Positions 54,690 to 62,606 of a stretch of 64,000 bases of DNA are shown piece after piece. The stretch's first letter is position 1; every line of letters starts with the position of its first letter. Source of the stretch: Mucilaginibacter arboris (GTDB lineage Bacteria; Bacteroidota; Bacteroidia; Sphingobacteriales; Sphingobacteriaceae); NCBI RefSeq assembly GCF_009754915.1, contig NZ_WPIK01000009.1, positions 1 through 64,000 of the forward strand, in the 5' to 3' direction. A model generated the notes under the pieces. It had not been told where the DNA came from. It ran no database searches and was given only the letters and a program-made list of their open reading frames with translations. Position numbers and translations under genes: made by a program.

Positions 54690-56195
54690 ATGGCAACGGA
54701 AGAAGTAGCAACTATTAAAGCAGCAGCAGTCAATACACTTTTCCCGGTTTTTTTAAAACCCGAGAAGCTGGATACTTTGCTGGTTGGCGGCGGCTATGTG
54801 GCCATGGAGAAGTTACAGGCAATTTTTGGAAACTGTCCGGATGCAAAAGTCAAAGTTGTTGGCAGGGAAATTTCCGAAGAGATCAAAGAATTTGCCGGTA
54901 AAAGAAGCATCTTGTTTGAGGAGCGCGCTTTTGCCGAAGCTGATCTTTTTGAAAAAGATTTGGTGATTGTTGCGATAGATGACAAACAGGTAAGCCGGCA
55001 GATCTACCAGCTTTGTAAAGCCAGGAATTTACTGGTTAATGTTGCAGACACGCCAGACCTATGCGATTTCTACCTGAGTTCTGTTGTACAAAAAGGAAAC
55101 CTTAAAATTGCGATTTCGACTAACGGAAAATCGCCAACAGTAGCCAAGCGCGTAAAAGAAGTTTTAAACGAAACTTTTCCTGCGGAGATCGATGACGTGT
55201 TAAACAACATGACACAAATCCGCAAAAAATTAAACGGGGATTTTTCGGACAAGGTAAAACAGTTGAACGAAATCACTTCTGGCCTGGTAAACGAGCAGCA
55301 ACCTGCAAAAGTTAAAATTACACGTCCGGTTGCCATCACTTTTGCTGTTTTATCAGCCATCGGGCTAATGATTTTAGGCCATGTGCTTTTTACTTATTTA
55401 AGTTACCAGCGTATTATTAACGCCCAGGATTGGTTAACAGCGCAGTTTAACCAACAGTTGTTGTTATACATGTTAGGCGGTTTTATCGCTTCGCTGATTG
55501 ATGGCGCCTGTGGTATGGCTTATGGTGTTACTTCCACTACTTTCCTGCTTTCTTTGGGCATTCCGCCTGCTGCGGCAAGTGCAAGTGTTCATGCTTCCGA
55601 AGTGTTTAACAATGGCGCTTCCGGTTTAATGCATTGGAAATCTGGCAATGTTAACTTTAAACTCTTTAAAAAACTACTTATTCCAGGCATTATTGGTGCC
55701 GTTGCCGGTGCAACTATTTTATCGTCTTTGCATCAATACAGCCAGTATTTAAAGCCTTTAGTTGGTTGTTATACGCTTTTCCTGGGCGTACTGATTATCC
55801 GTAAAGCGTTAAATAAAACCCGGCCGGCTAAAAAAATTAAAAGAATAGGCTTATTAGCAGGTATTGGTGGTTTGCTGGATGCGATTGGCGGCGGCGGCTG
55901 GGGGCCAATTGTTACTACCGGCTTAATCGCAGGCGGGCGAAATGTACGCTACACCATCGGAACTTCCACTTTAACCAAAGGCTGTGTGGCTTTTACCAGT
56001 GCCGTTACTTTTATTTTGCTGATTGGTTTGCACCATTTCCAGGTAATTCTGGGTTTGGTTTTAGGCGGAATGATTGCGGCACCGATTGCAGTTCGTATCT
56101 CCAATAAATTGCCCGTAAAAACACTCATGATTTTTGTTGGTATCGTAGTGATTTTAGTTTCCCTGCGCATCGTTTCCGGTTTATTTTTCAAATAA
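54690..56195 (+). CDS. Sirohaem synthase domain fused to a TSUP (TauE/SafE) transporter
   Basis: 501-aa two-part protein. Residues about 15-200 form a precorrin-2 dehydrogenase/ferrochelatase-type (CysG-N) domain with the Rossmann loop LLVGGGYVAMEKLQ and NVADTPDLCDFYLSSVVQKGNLKIAISTNGKSPTVAKRVKE. After a linker at about 210, about eight membrane segments make a TSUP domain (GGFIASLIDGACGMAYGVTSTTFLL, GLLDAIGGGGWGPIVTTGLIAGG). It couples cofactor maturation for the upstream sulfite reductase with a likely sulfite or sulfonate transporter. The ATG is contained in a copy of the dispersed motif (AAGCATG). Confidence 0.9.
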   Translation: MATEEVATIKAAAVNTLFPVFLKPEKLDTLLVGGGYVAMEKLQAIFGNCPDAKVKVVGREISEEIKEFAGKRSILFEERAFAEADLFEKDLVIVAIDDKQVSRQIYQLCKARNLLVNVADTPDLCDFYLSSVVQKGNLKIAISTNGKSPTVAKRVKEVLNETFPAEIDDVLNNMTQIRKKLNGDFSDKVKQLNEITSGLVNEQQPAKVKITRPVAITFAVLSAIGLMILGHVLFTYLSYQRIINAQDWLTAQFNQQLLLYMLGGFIASLIDGACGMAYGVTSTTFLLSLGIPPAAASASVHASEVFNNGASGLMHWKSGNVNFKLFKKLLIPGIIGAVAGATILSSLHQYSQYLKPLVGCYTLFLGVLIIRKALNKTRPAKKIKRIGLLAGIGGLLDAIGGGGWGPIVTTGLIAGGRNVRYTIGTSTLTKGCVAFTSAVTFILLIGLHHFQVILGLVLGGMIAAPIAVRISNKLPVKTLMIFVGIVVILVSLRIVSGLFFK

Positions 56196-56254
56196 CCGGC
56201 CCGCAAAAATTTTTTACATTTGTTTAATCGTTCCTGATTTAAACACGAATTCCA

Positions 56255-56722
56255 TTGCTTACCAAAAAAACCAAATACGCGGTAAAAGCCCTGATGGCGC
56301 TGGCCAGAAATACGGATAACAAGCCGATGTTGATTGCTGATATTGCTAAAGGTGACCAGTTGCCTAAAAAATTTCTGGAAGCAATTTTATTGGAATTAAA
56401 ACGCGGTGGATTTTTAAGTAGTAAAAAAGGGGCGGGCGGCGGCTATTACCTGCTAAAAACAGCAGATGAGATCAAACTTTCTGCTATTATCCGCGTAATT
56501 GACGGCCCGATTGCTTTACTGCCTTGTGTAAGCCTGAACTTTTACGAAAAGTGTGCCGAGTGTGTAGATGAACATTATTGCGGTATCCGCGATGTAATGG
56601 CCAATGTTCGGGATGCTACTTTAAAAATTTTAGGCGATACCAGTATTGCAGATATGGTGCACCGGGAAGATACTTTGGCTAAGGCAGAAGGAAAAGTTGC
56701 GGATGATAGTTTGCTGGCTTGA
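56255..56722 (+). CDS. Rrf2-family transcription regulator
   Basis: 155-aa Rrf2 protein with an N-terminal winged helix (LTKKTKYAVKALMALARNTDNKPMLIADIAKGDQLPKKFLEAILLELKRGGFLSSKKGAGGGYYLLK) and cysteines C91, C100, C103 and C109 in a cluster that could bind Fe-S or sense thiol compounds. The start is TTG (56255), fitting the family start MLxKKTKYAxKAL. Being last in the sulfur locus, it may control it in the manner of CymR or IscR. A dependence on iron-sulfur state or cysteine is inference. Confidence 0.9.
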   Translation: MLTKKTKYAVKALMALARNTDNKPMLIADIAKGDQLPKKFLEAILLELKRGGFLSSKKGAGGGYYLLKTADEIKLSAIIRVIDGPIALLPCVSLNFYEKCAECVDEHYCGIRDVMANVRDATLKILGDTSIADMVHREDTLAKAEGKVADDSLLA

Positions 56723-56893
56723 GTTGAAGTAAACGGAATAATACAATTTTATGCATGTGATGGCGGCCCTTATTTTAGTTTTTCAAACGGGATTTCCTTT
56801 TTGCAAGTTGTGAACCACAGCAGGAAGTGAATGGCAAGGAGATTAGCTAGTACGCGGCTTTTAATTTAATAATAAATTTCGTATTTTTATTTA

Positions 56894-57361
56894 GTGAGAC
56901 AAAGGCTTTATATAGATACTTCTGTTTTTGGAGGATATTTTGACGATGAATTTGAAGAATTTACGAAGCCGCTTTTTGTAAGAATATCAAAAGGTGATTT
57001 TGTATTACTATTTTCTACTGTAACACAGGATGAATTAGAAAATGCACCATCTAATGTTCGGAATTTAGTTGGAAGCTTAAAAGCTGAAAACACAGAATTT
57101 GTTGAAGAAACTGAAGCGGCAGTTGAATTAGCAACTCGATATATTGATGAAAAAGTGGTTGGAAAAACAAGTTTTGCCGATTGTTTGCATATCGCTTTAG
57201 CCACCGTTTGTGATGCAGATTTTTTAGTAAGTTGGAATTTTAAACACATAGTTAATGTTCAAAGAATCATAGGTTATAATGCAATTAATATTAAAAGCGG
57301 ATATAAACATTTAGAAATTCGTTCACCAAGAGATTTAATGACATATGAAGGCAAAAGTTAA
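56894..57361 (+). CDS. PIN-domain protein (VapC-like)
   Basis: 155-aa PIN domain. RLYIDTSVFGGYFDDEF supplies the first acidic residue (D8), LARYID-like helices follow and KTSFADCLHIALATVCDADFLVSWNFKHIVN is the central PIN block with another aspartate. Such proteins usually cleave RNA as toxins. The start is GTG. Its end overlaps by 17 nt a small basic ORF that is the likely partner. The toxin-first order is unusual for VapBC but common among Bacteroidota PIN pairs. Confidence 0.85.
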   Translation: MRQRLYIDTSVFGGYFDDEFEEFTKPLFVRISKGDFVLLFSTVTQDELENAPSNVRNLVGSLKAENTEFVEETEAAVELATRYIDEKVVGKTSFADCLHIALATVCDADFLVSWNFKHIVNVQRIIGYNAINIKSGYKHLEIRSPRDLMTYEGKS

Positions 57362-57497
57362 GAAATTTGATTCGGTAAAATATATGCGGGAGCAAAGAGA
57401 AAAGCTAAGCGAAAAGTTAGCTAATATGACAAAAGAAGAAATAGTAGCTTATTTTAAGCGAAAAAGACTTGAGAATACCGTGAAGCCTTCCGCATAA
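57345..57497 (+). CDS. Small basic protein, probable antitoxin of the PIN protein
   Basis: 50-aa ORF (MKAKVKKFDSVKYMREQREKLSEKLANMTKEEIVAYF then a basic tail) that overlaps the end of the PIN gene by 17 nt in another frame. Short proteins of this pattern follow PIN genes in Bacteroidota and are presumed to neutralise them. The TAA stop ends 2 nt before the convergent GT39 gene end. Confidence 0.75.
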   Translation: MKAKVKKFDSVKYMREQREKLSEKLANMTKEEIVAYFKRKRLENTVKPSA

Positions 57498-57498
57498 A

Positions 57499-58995
57499 TT
57501 ATTGCTTCACCGGCCGGTACTCTAAACAATAATAAACCCAAAACTTCCGGGCGTTTTTACTGCCGTTTTTAATGATGATCGGCTCCAGCTCCTGTACATG
57601 TTTAAAATAGGTTTTTAACTCCGCCGGAATATTTCCGTTTTTAGCAGTGTTTTTAAAACCCGGGTCAGAATCTATAAAAAGCGCATTTTTACCTGCTAAA
57701 AGAAGCACGTTATCGCCAACATAATCAAACTGCAAAGCCGACTGATGGAAAATGTTTTGTGCGTATATTTTTTGCGGCAGGAAAAAACGCAGTTCGGCGC
57801 TGGTTTTATAACCATCGGCAGAAAAAATGAATGTATCGGGATAGTTTTTTTGAAGGATTTCCACCTGGTTGGCTAATTGTTTCCAGCCAAACCAGGTATC
57901 ATCGCTTTTTATGGGAACGGGATAAAAAATAACTTCAACAGCAAAAGCGAGGTGCAAAATGGCGGCGATCAGGATATTGATCTTTGCTGATTTTTGGGAG
58001 ATAAAAACAGCAAGAAAGATAAAACCGGTAAGATAAGCGGGCATCATCCAGTTGATCTTCACCCAATAAAAAAGGCTGATAAAGAAGAAACCCAAAAACG
58101 CAGGCAGAAAAAAGCATAGTAAAAACAGTATCTCGTTATTTGGCAAACGCCATTTTGTGAATACTTTTTTGATGATCTTAAAAGTTAAAAGTACCAATCC
58201 GCAGAAAACCACAGGCAGTAAAAGGAACATTTGTGTTCCTACAGTTCCCAGAAATAATTTTGGTTTAAGCTGAAATTTGACAATATCACCGGTCCTGCCC
58301 GACGACTGGAACAGGAAAGAAACGAAATGATGCTGATAGTTCCAATAAAAAACCGGGAAAGTAACCAGTACAGAGATAATCAAACTTAACCAAAACCAGC
58401 CGGAAAGCAATAATTTCCGGTATTTCCGGGAAAAGATCAGGAACAGGATCAATCCGATTTGCAGCAACACAGCTGTGTATTTACTATCAAAAGCCAAACC
58501 CATTAAAAGTCCGGCAAGCAGCCAGTACATTTTTTGCTGCATAAAAACAGCATGGTAAAGTGCAATTAAGGATAAGCTCCAGAACAGTAAAAGCGGAACA
58601 TCCGGCGTGGAAATGGTGGATAAAACGGAGATCAGAAAAGTAGAACCGAGCAATCCAATAGCTATATTTTGTTTTTGTTTTGACAAGAAACAACCTGCCA
58701 GTTTGTAAAATGCAAGTAAAGTAATGCTGGTTACAGTAAAATCGGCAAGCTTAATTACAAAAACAGATTTGCCAAAAATCGTGGTAAAAAGCCGGAGCAA
58801 ATAACCAATCATCCCGGGATGATCAAAGTAGGAAAGTGCTAAATGTTCTCCGTAAAAATCGTAGTAAGCATCCTGCGGCATCAACCCGAAAAAAGGCAGC
58901 AATAGCAGGCGGAAAAGCTGGAAAGCAAGCAGAATGGCTAAAAAAGGGTATTGCTTGTAGAAGTTGTTGATGAAATTCATTTTTAGATGATGCAA
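57499..58995 (-). CDS. Glycosyltransferase family 39-like membrane protein (PMT/ArnT-like)
   Basis: 498-aa polytopic membrane protein. The N-terminal first loop DAYYDFYGEHLALSYFDHPGMIGYLLRLFTTIFG matches the GT39 acceptor loop (DEAYYWxxxxxLxxGYFDHPP), with the conserved acidic residue. About ten membrane segments follow, then a soluble C-terminal domain (VEILQKNYPDTFIFSADGYKTSAELRFFLPQ). Members transfer sugars from a lipid-linked donor to lipids or proteins in the periplasm. An ATG five codons in (MNFINN) is an alternative start. Several copies of the dispersed motif forms fall inside it. Confidence 0.85.
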   Translation of the reverse strand: MHHLKMNFINNFYKQYPFLAILLAFQLFRLLLLPFFGLMPQDAYYDFYGEHLALSYFDHPGMIGYLLRLFTTIFGKSVFVIKLADFTVTSITLLAFYKLAGCFLSKQKQNIAIGLLGSTFLISVLSTISTPDVPLLLFWSLSLIALYHAVFMQQKMYWLLAGLLMGLAFDSKYTAVLLQIGLILFLIFSRKYRKLLLSGWFWLSLIISVLVTFPVFYWNYQHHFVSFLFQSSGRTGDIVKFQLKPKLFLGTVGTQMFLLLPVVFCGLVLLTFKIIKKVFTKWRLPNNEILFLLCFFLPAFLGFFFISLFYWVKINWMMPAYLTGFIFLAVFISQKSAKINILIAAILHLAFAVEVIFYPVPIKSDDTWFGWKQLANQVEILQKNYPDTFIFSADGYKTSAELRFFLPQKIYAQNIFHQSALQFDYVGDNVLLLAGKNALFIDSDPGFKNTAKNGNIPAELKTYFKHVQELEPIIIKNGSKNARKFWVYYCLEYRPVKQ

Positions 58996-59067
58996 TTTAG
59001 AATAATAAACTGGTTAACTAAGCAACGTTTATTAACCTCTCAAATCTAAAAATGAGTTTATATTCTT

Positions 59068-59355
59068 TTAAAATCGAGTAGAATTCCTGCTTGTGTGAAA
59101 TACAGCATTGATGATAATTTGATCGCCAATGATTTCGTAAACGATCAGATAAGGAAACCTGTTTAGTTTACCAAAACGAAATTTTCCGGAAAAACGGATG
59201 GCAAACAAAAAAGGGTTTTCTGCAATCGTATTCAAACTTTGAAAAACTTCCTGAAGAAATTCGCTTCCTAAGCCTTTTTGCTGTTTATCATACCATGCAA
59301 AAGTATCAGCAAGATCATTTCTTGCGGCTGTACTTATCTCAAGATTGTACATCAA
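59068..59355 (-). CDS. ParE/RelE-type toxin
   Basis: 95-aa toxin of the ParE/RelE superfamily: YNLEISTAARNDLADTFAWYDKQQKGLGSEFLQEVFQSLNTIAENPFLFAIRF and the C-terminal LNRFPYLIVYEIIGDQIIINAVFHTSRN. The start overlaps the stop of the antitoxin gene by 4 nt, the usual order for such operons. Members stop growth either by gyrase inhibition (ParE) or by mRNA cleavage (RelE). The residues visible here do not settle which. Confidence 0.9.
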   Translation of the reverse strand: MMYNLEISTAARNDLADTFAWYDKQQKGLGSEFLQEVFQSLNTIAENPFLFAIRFSGKFRFGKLNRFPYLIVYEIIGDQIIINAVFHTSRNSTRF

Positions 59356-59573
59356 TCCTGAAAGTTCAAAGAAGATTTCACCTCTTCTATAGAATAGGTT
59401 TTCATGTGTCCGGACTTATATTCGCTTTCTCGATTCAAAATTTCCTGTTTTTGTTCGTCAGTCAACAGCATGTCCTCATTATCCAAAACATTGCGCACCT
59501 GCTGTTTTTCATTTTCGTTTAAGTTTTGAATAATCTCAATTAATTGGTTAATGGAAAGGTTTACTGAAATCAT
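59352..59573 (-). CDS. Antitoxin partner of the ParE/RelE-type toxin
   Basis: 73-aa protein (MISVNLSINQLIEIIQNLNENEKQQVRNVLDNEDML ... SGHMKTYSIEEVKSSL) of the addiction-module antitoxin type common in Bacteroidota. It is upstream of the toxin gene with a 4-nt overlap. Its C-terminal half, ending SSLNFQD, would wrap the toxin. The pair lies beside two motif copies and is a likely transient gene module. Confidence 0.85.
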   Translation of the reverse strand: MISVNLSINQLIEIIQNLNENEKQQVRNVLDNEDMLLTDEQKQEILNRESEYKSGHMKTYSIEEVKSSLNFQD

Positions 59574-59620
59574 GTTACAAATTTAAGATTGTTTTTACTT
59601 GTTCACTTTGGCAGGGATTA

Positions 59621-59660
59621 TAAAAGAAGCTTGGCAGACGCTTTCCTGATGCTTCTTTTA
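59621..59660. repeat. Inverted motif pair (one arm with a mismatch)
   Basis: TAAAAGAAGCTT at 59621-59632 (last-but-one base differs from the consensus) and the exact reverse copy at 59649-59660, 16 nt apart, fill the gap between the oxygenase gene end and the antitoxin promoter region. Confidence 0.65.
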
Positions 59661-59672
59661 CCACCCTAAAAT

Positions 59673-60635
59673 CTACATCTTTAAGCCAATCTCCCTTAAA
59701 CGTTCATCCAGGTATTCGCCTGCGGTTGCATCAGGATAAGCTTTCGGATGTGCTTCATCAATACAAGTATCCAGACAAGCCAGGCTAACGGTAGATTTTG
59801 GATGAAGAAAAAACGGAACAGAATAGCGGGAGGTTTTCATCAGTTCCCTTGGCGGATTTACCACACGGTGTGTAGTAGAACGCAGTTTATTATTGGTTAA
59901 ACGCTGCAGCATATCGCCTACGTTCACTACAATATCTTCGCCATGTGCTTTTACCGGGTACCATTCGCCTTCACGCGTTAACACTTCCAGTCCGTCGGCA
60001 CTTGCACCAATTAACAAGGTGATTAAATTGATATCTTCATGCGCACCGGCACGAACAGCATCATCCGGAACTTTTGAAGGGTCTTCAATTGGAAAATAAT
60101 GGATGCCACGCAAAATAGAATTGCCGTTATGCACTTTATCGTCAAAATAATTCTCCGGCAAATCCAGATAAACAGCAATGGCACGAAGCAAATGTTCTCC
60201 GGCTTGTTCTAATTTTTGGTAAACTTCGCGGGTAACCCGGTTAAATTCCGGTAGTTCTTTTACCACCAAATTATCCGGGTACAGTTCTTTTACCGGATCG
60301 TTATCCGTAACCGTTTGCCCTATCTGCCAAAACTCTTTCAAATCCGGTGTTTTAGCGTCTTTTGCTTTTTCGCGGCCTTTGCTGGTGTAACCGCGCTGAC
60401 CGGCCAGTTCCGGTTTTTCGTAACTTAGTTTAACCTCATCTGGCAACGAAAATAGCTTTTGCACCTGCTCATACAATTTGGCAATGAGCTCTTTACTTAA
60501 ACCGTGATTGCTAACGGTGATAAAGCCGGTATCGTTAAAAGCTTTGCCCACTTCGTCAGAAAAACGTTTTTTGTCTTCTGCCGGACCATTTATATACGTG
60601 TTTAAATCAACACGCGGAATATTTACTGTTTTCAT
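59673..60635 (-). CDS. 2-oxoglutarate/Fe(II)-dependent oxygenase, isopenicillin N synthase-like
   Basis: 320-aa enzyme. Its N-terminal part IPRVDLNTYINGPAEDKKRFSDEVGKAFNDTGFITVSNHGL is the DIOX_N region, and the C-terminal jelly roll has the iron ligands in AGAHEDINLITLLIG (HxD) and STTHRVVNPP (H), plus RYSVPFFLHP for the 2-oxoglutarate carboxylate. It oxidises a small molecule in the cytoplasm with 2-oxoglutarate as co-substrate. Homologues are frequent in Sphingobacteriaceae but their substrate is unknown. No biosynthetic partner gene is seen nearby. Confidence 0.9.
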   Translation of the reverse strand: MKTVNIPRVDLNTYINGPAEDKKRFSDEVGKAFNDTGFITVSNHGLSKELIAKLYEQVQKLFSLPDEVKLSYEKPELAGQRGYTSKGREKAKDAKTPDLKEFWQIGQTVTDNDPVKELYPDNLVVKELPEFNRVTREVYQKLEQAGEHLLRAIAVYLDLPENYFDDKVHNGNSILRGIHYFPIEDPSKVPDDAVRAGAHEDINLITLLIGASADGLEVLTREGEWYPVKAHGEDIVVNVGDMLQRLTNNKLRSTTHRVVNPPRELMKTSRYSVPFFLHPKSTVSLACLDTCIDEAHPKAYPDATAGEYLDERLREIGLKM

Positions 60636-60834
60636 GATGGAACAATTTGCTGATAAAAATACTTATTCTGTTGTAATTGTAACGGCGATGTTAACAAAAT
60701 ATATACTGAAGTTGTTATCTAAAAATGATGGTTAAAAGAAGCATCTTTATTATATTATATACGCCTGATGATTAAACGATAAGGTTTATAATCAGTCGAA
60801 TAAATATTACCAAAATAACCTGAAGAATCCTATC

Positions 60835-62343
60835 ATGATAAAAATGTTTGGAAAAGCAATAGCTGGCCTAACGCTGGTTTTAGCAATAAGTTGTTGCCTT
60901 AATATTGAGGCCGCCAAAGCGCAGCCGGGCGTATCTGTTACTTTTCAGACTTTTTATGATGAACTGGAGCCTTACGGACAATGGATAGAAGACCCTGATT
61001 ATGGTTATGTTTGGTTGCCTGATGTAAACCAGAATTTTAAACCTTATGCTACTAATGGCCATTGGATTGCTACAGAATATGGCAATACCTGGGTTTCAGA
61101 TTATGACTGGGGATGGGCGGCTTTCCATTATGGCAGATGGCGTTTTGATGAGAATTACGGTTGGGAATGGATTCCGGGAACAGAATGGGGCCCGGCATGG
61201 GTAAACTGGCGCACAGGGGATGATTATTATGGATGGGCACCGCTTGGCCCTGGTGTTGATATTGATGTTTCTATCGGTGCCGGTTATTATGAACCTGATA
61301 ATTATTGGGTTTTTGCGCCGAGAAGATATATTTACGCACCTAATGTTTACCAATACTATGTTCCGGCAGGGCGTAATATCAATATCATTCGTAATACAAT
61401 TATTATTAATAATATTTATGCTAATAATAACCGCAGATATATTTTCGGCCCGAGGCCGGATGAAATCCGACGATATACCAATACGCCTGTAACTATTTAT
61501 AATGTTGGGAACAGAAACCGCCCCGGCGTAGCTGTTATCCGTAATAATACCTTTAATATTTACCGGCCGCAAATTGCAGATAACAGAAATAATGGTGGCA
61601 GGCCAAGCCGTATCATTGATCCGGCAAACGTTAATGGCAGGTTCAGGAACAATGGAAGCAGCAATAACGCTTACGGTAATCCAAGGCAACCTGGCAATCA
61701 GGGAAATACAGCGGTACAAGGGAACGGTTATCCCGGAAATACCAATAATGGTTTTGGCAGAAACAGGGGAACATCTAATAATAACCCGGTAAATGTTAAC
61801 CAATTTCCGCAACGTTCCGGTTCAAACCCCACCTATAATAACAATACGGGCAACGGGCAGAATGGTACAAATGTTAATGGCAATAATCCTGTAAGTTCCG
61901 GAAACAGGCCTTCAAGGAATAATCAGCCTATTGCAACGCAGCCTGCTACTACTCTGCCCCCGACCAATACAAATCCAACTATTCAGCAAGGTAATTATGG
62001 CCGTCCTTCAGGAAATTTCGATATAAACAGAAACCGTACCGATAACCAGTTGCAGCAAAATCAGGTAAATCCGCGGCAAAACCAACCTCAGCAAAACCAG
62101 GCGCAACAACAATGGCAGCAGCGTAACCAGCAGCAAAATCAGGTAAATCCGCAGCAAATGCAGCAACATCAGCAAGAAATGCAACAGCGCCAGCAACAGA
62201 TGCAACAACGCCAGCAGCAGATGCAGCAGCAACGCCAGCAACAGCAAAACCAACAACAAAGGCCACAACAGCAGGAGCGGCCTGCGCGCCAAAATCCGCC
62301 GGAAAGACAAAACCCGCCAGAACGACAAAACAACAGAGGTTAA
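60835..62343 (+). CDS. Exported DUF6600-like protein with long Q/N-rich tail
   Basis: 502-aa exported protein. A signal peptide (ISCCLNIEAAKAQ) precedes a tryptophan/tyrosine-rich domain (FQTFYDELEPYGQWIEDPDYGYVWLPDV, WAAFHYGRWRFDENYGWEWIPGTEWGPAWVNWRTGDDYYGWAPLGPG), which resembles DUF6600. From about residue 240 the tail is Asn/Gln/Pro/Gly-rich, ending in Q-runs (QQRQQQMQQ...). Such tails are likely disordered and may bind the cell wall or outer surface. Function is unknown. A large ORF on the opposite strand is a shadow of the repetitive codons. Confidence 0.75.
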   Translation: MIKMFGKAIAGLTLVLAISCCLNIEAAKAQPGVSVTFQTFYDELEPYGQWIEDPDYGYVWLPDVNQNFKPYATNGHWIATEYGNTWVSDYDWGWAAFHYGRWRFDENYGWEWIPGTEWGPAWVNWRTGDDYYGWAPLGPGVDIDVSIGAGYYEPDNYWVFAPRRYIYAPNVYQYYVPAGRNINIIRNTIIINNIYANNNRRYIFGPRPDEIRRYTNTPVTIYNVGNRNRPGVAVIRNNTFNIYRPQIADNRNNGGRPSRIIDPANVNGRFRNNGSSNNAYGNPRQPGNQGNTAVQGNGYPGNTNNGFGRNRGTSNNNPVNVNQFPQRSGSNPTYNNNTGNGQNGTNVNGNNPVSSGNRPSRNNQPIATQPATTLPPTNTNPTIQQGNYGRPSGNFDINRNRTDNQLQQNQVNPRQNQPQQNQAQQQWQQRNQQQNQVNPQQMQQHQQEMQQRQQQMQQRQQQMQQQRQQQQNQQQRPQQQERPARQNPPERQNPPERQNNRG

Positions 62344-62361
62344 ATCTTCTCAGTATGATTA

Positions 62362-62400
62362 CTAAAAAAGCTTCCCGAGGTAACCGGGAAGCTTTTTTAG
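62362..62400. terminator. Bidirectional rho-independent terminator
   Basis: A perfect 16-bp stem, CTAAAAAAGCTTCCCG (62362-62377) with CGGGAAGCTTTTTTAG (62385-62400), closes a 7-nt loop. The A run in one arm and the T run in the other make it work in both directions. It lies 19 nt after the DUF6600-like gene and faces the histidine kinase gene. Confidence 0.9.
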
Positions 62401-62606
62401 GTTGAAGCAGGTTTGTGTAAACGAGAAGCAATCAACACACATTTGATGCTTCTTTTATCGGTAAAAAAAATTGGTGTAGTGGCAGCAAAAGCCTGAATAT
62501 TTATGCTGATTAAATTACTGGTATATTTATAAATTAACCTCAATTTTTAACCGATAAAAACAGTATTAGCTTTACTGGTTTATTGGTTGGAGTAATCATT
62601 TGCTTT
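62401..62606. other. Intergenic region with motif copies of both kinds
   Basis: About 200 nt without a gene. It holds a reverse TAAAAGAAGYAT copy at 62446-62457 and a TAAAAACAGTAT copy at 62555-62566, about 100 nt apart. No other feature is clear. Confidence 0.6.

Larger units (their letters stand above)
18611..62566. repeat. Dispersed 12-mer family TAAAAGAAGYAT and TAAAAACAGYAT
   Basis: Forward exact copies start at 18611, 20555, 22209, 23591, 29114, 30385, 32746, 35918, 37058, 46782, 46899, 49193, 50092, 52485, 54680, 54899 and 60733. Reverse exact copies start at 18705, 20523, 24946, 26433, 27252, 27341, 32716, 52504, 54353, 59649 and 62446. One-mismatch copies start at 57697 and 59621. 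The sister form TAAAAACAGYAT starts at 48670, 58120, 58542 and 62555 (forward) and 48501 and 48696 (reverse). Flanks usually give GRTAAAA...YATY. Most copies lie between genes, often as inverted pairs. Confidence 0.88.

Noticed and set aside
61096-61812. Long ORF (238 codons) on the minus strand under the Q/N-rich gene
   Set aside because: It is a mirror of the tryptophan- and asparagine-rich codons of the plus-strand gene, has Ile/Asn-rich low-complexity composition and no family match.
61979-62431. Minus-strand ORF with Ala/Val-rich composition opposite the Q-rich tail
   Set aside because: The composition follows from CAG/CAA-type repeats read backwards, and it has no recognisable domain.
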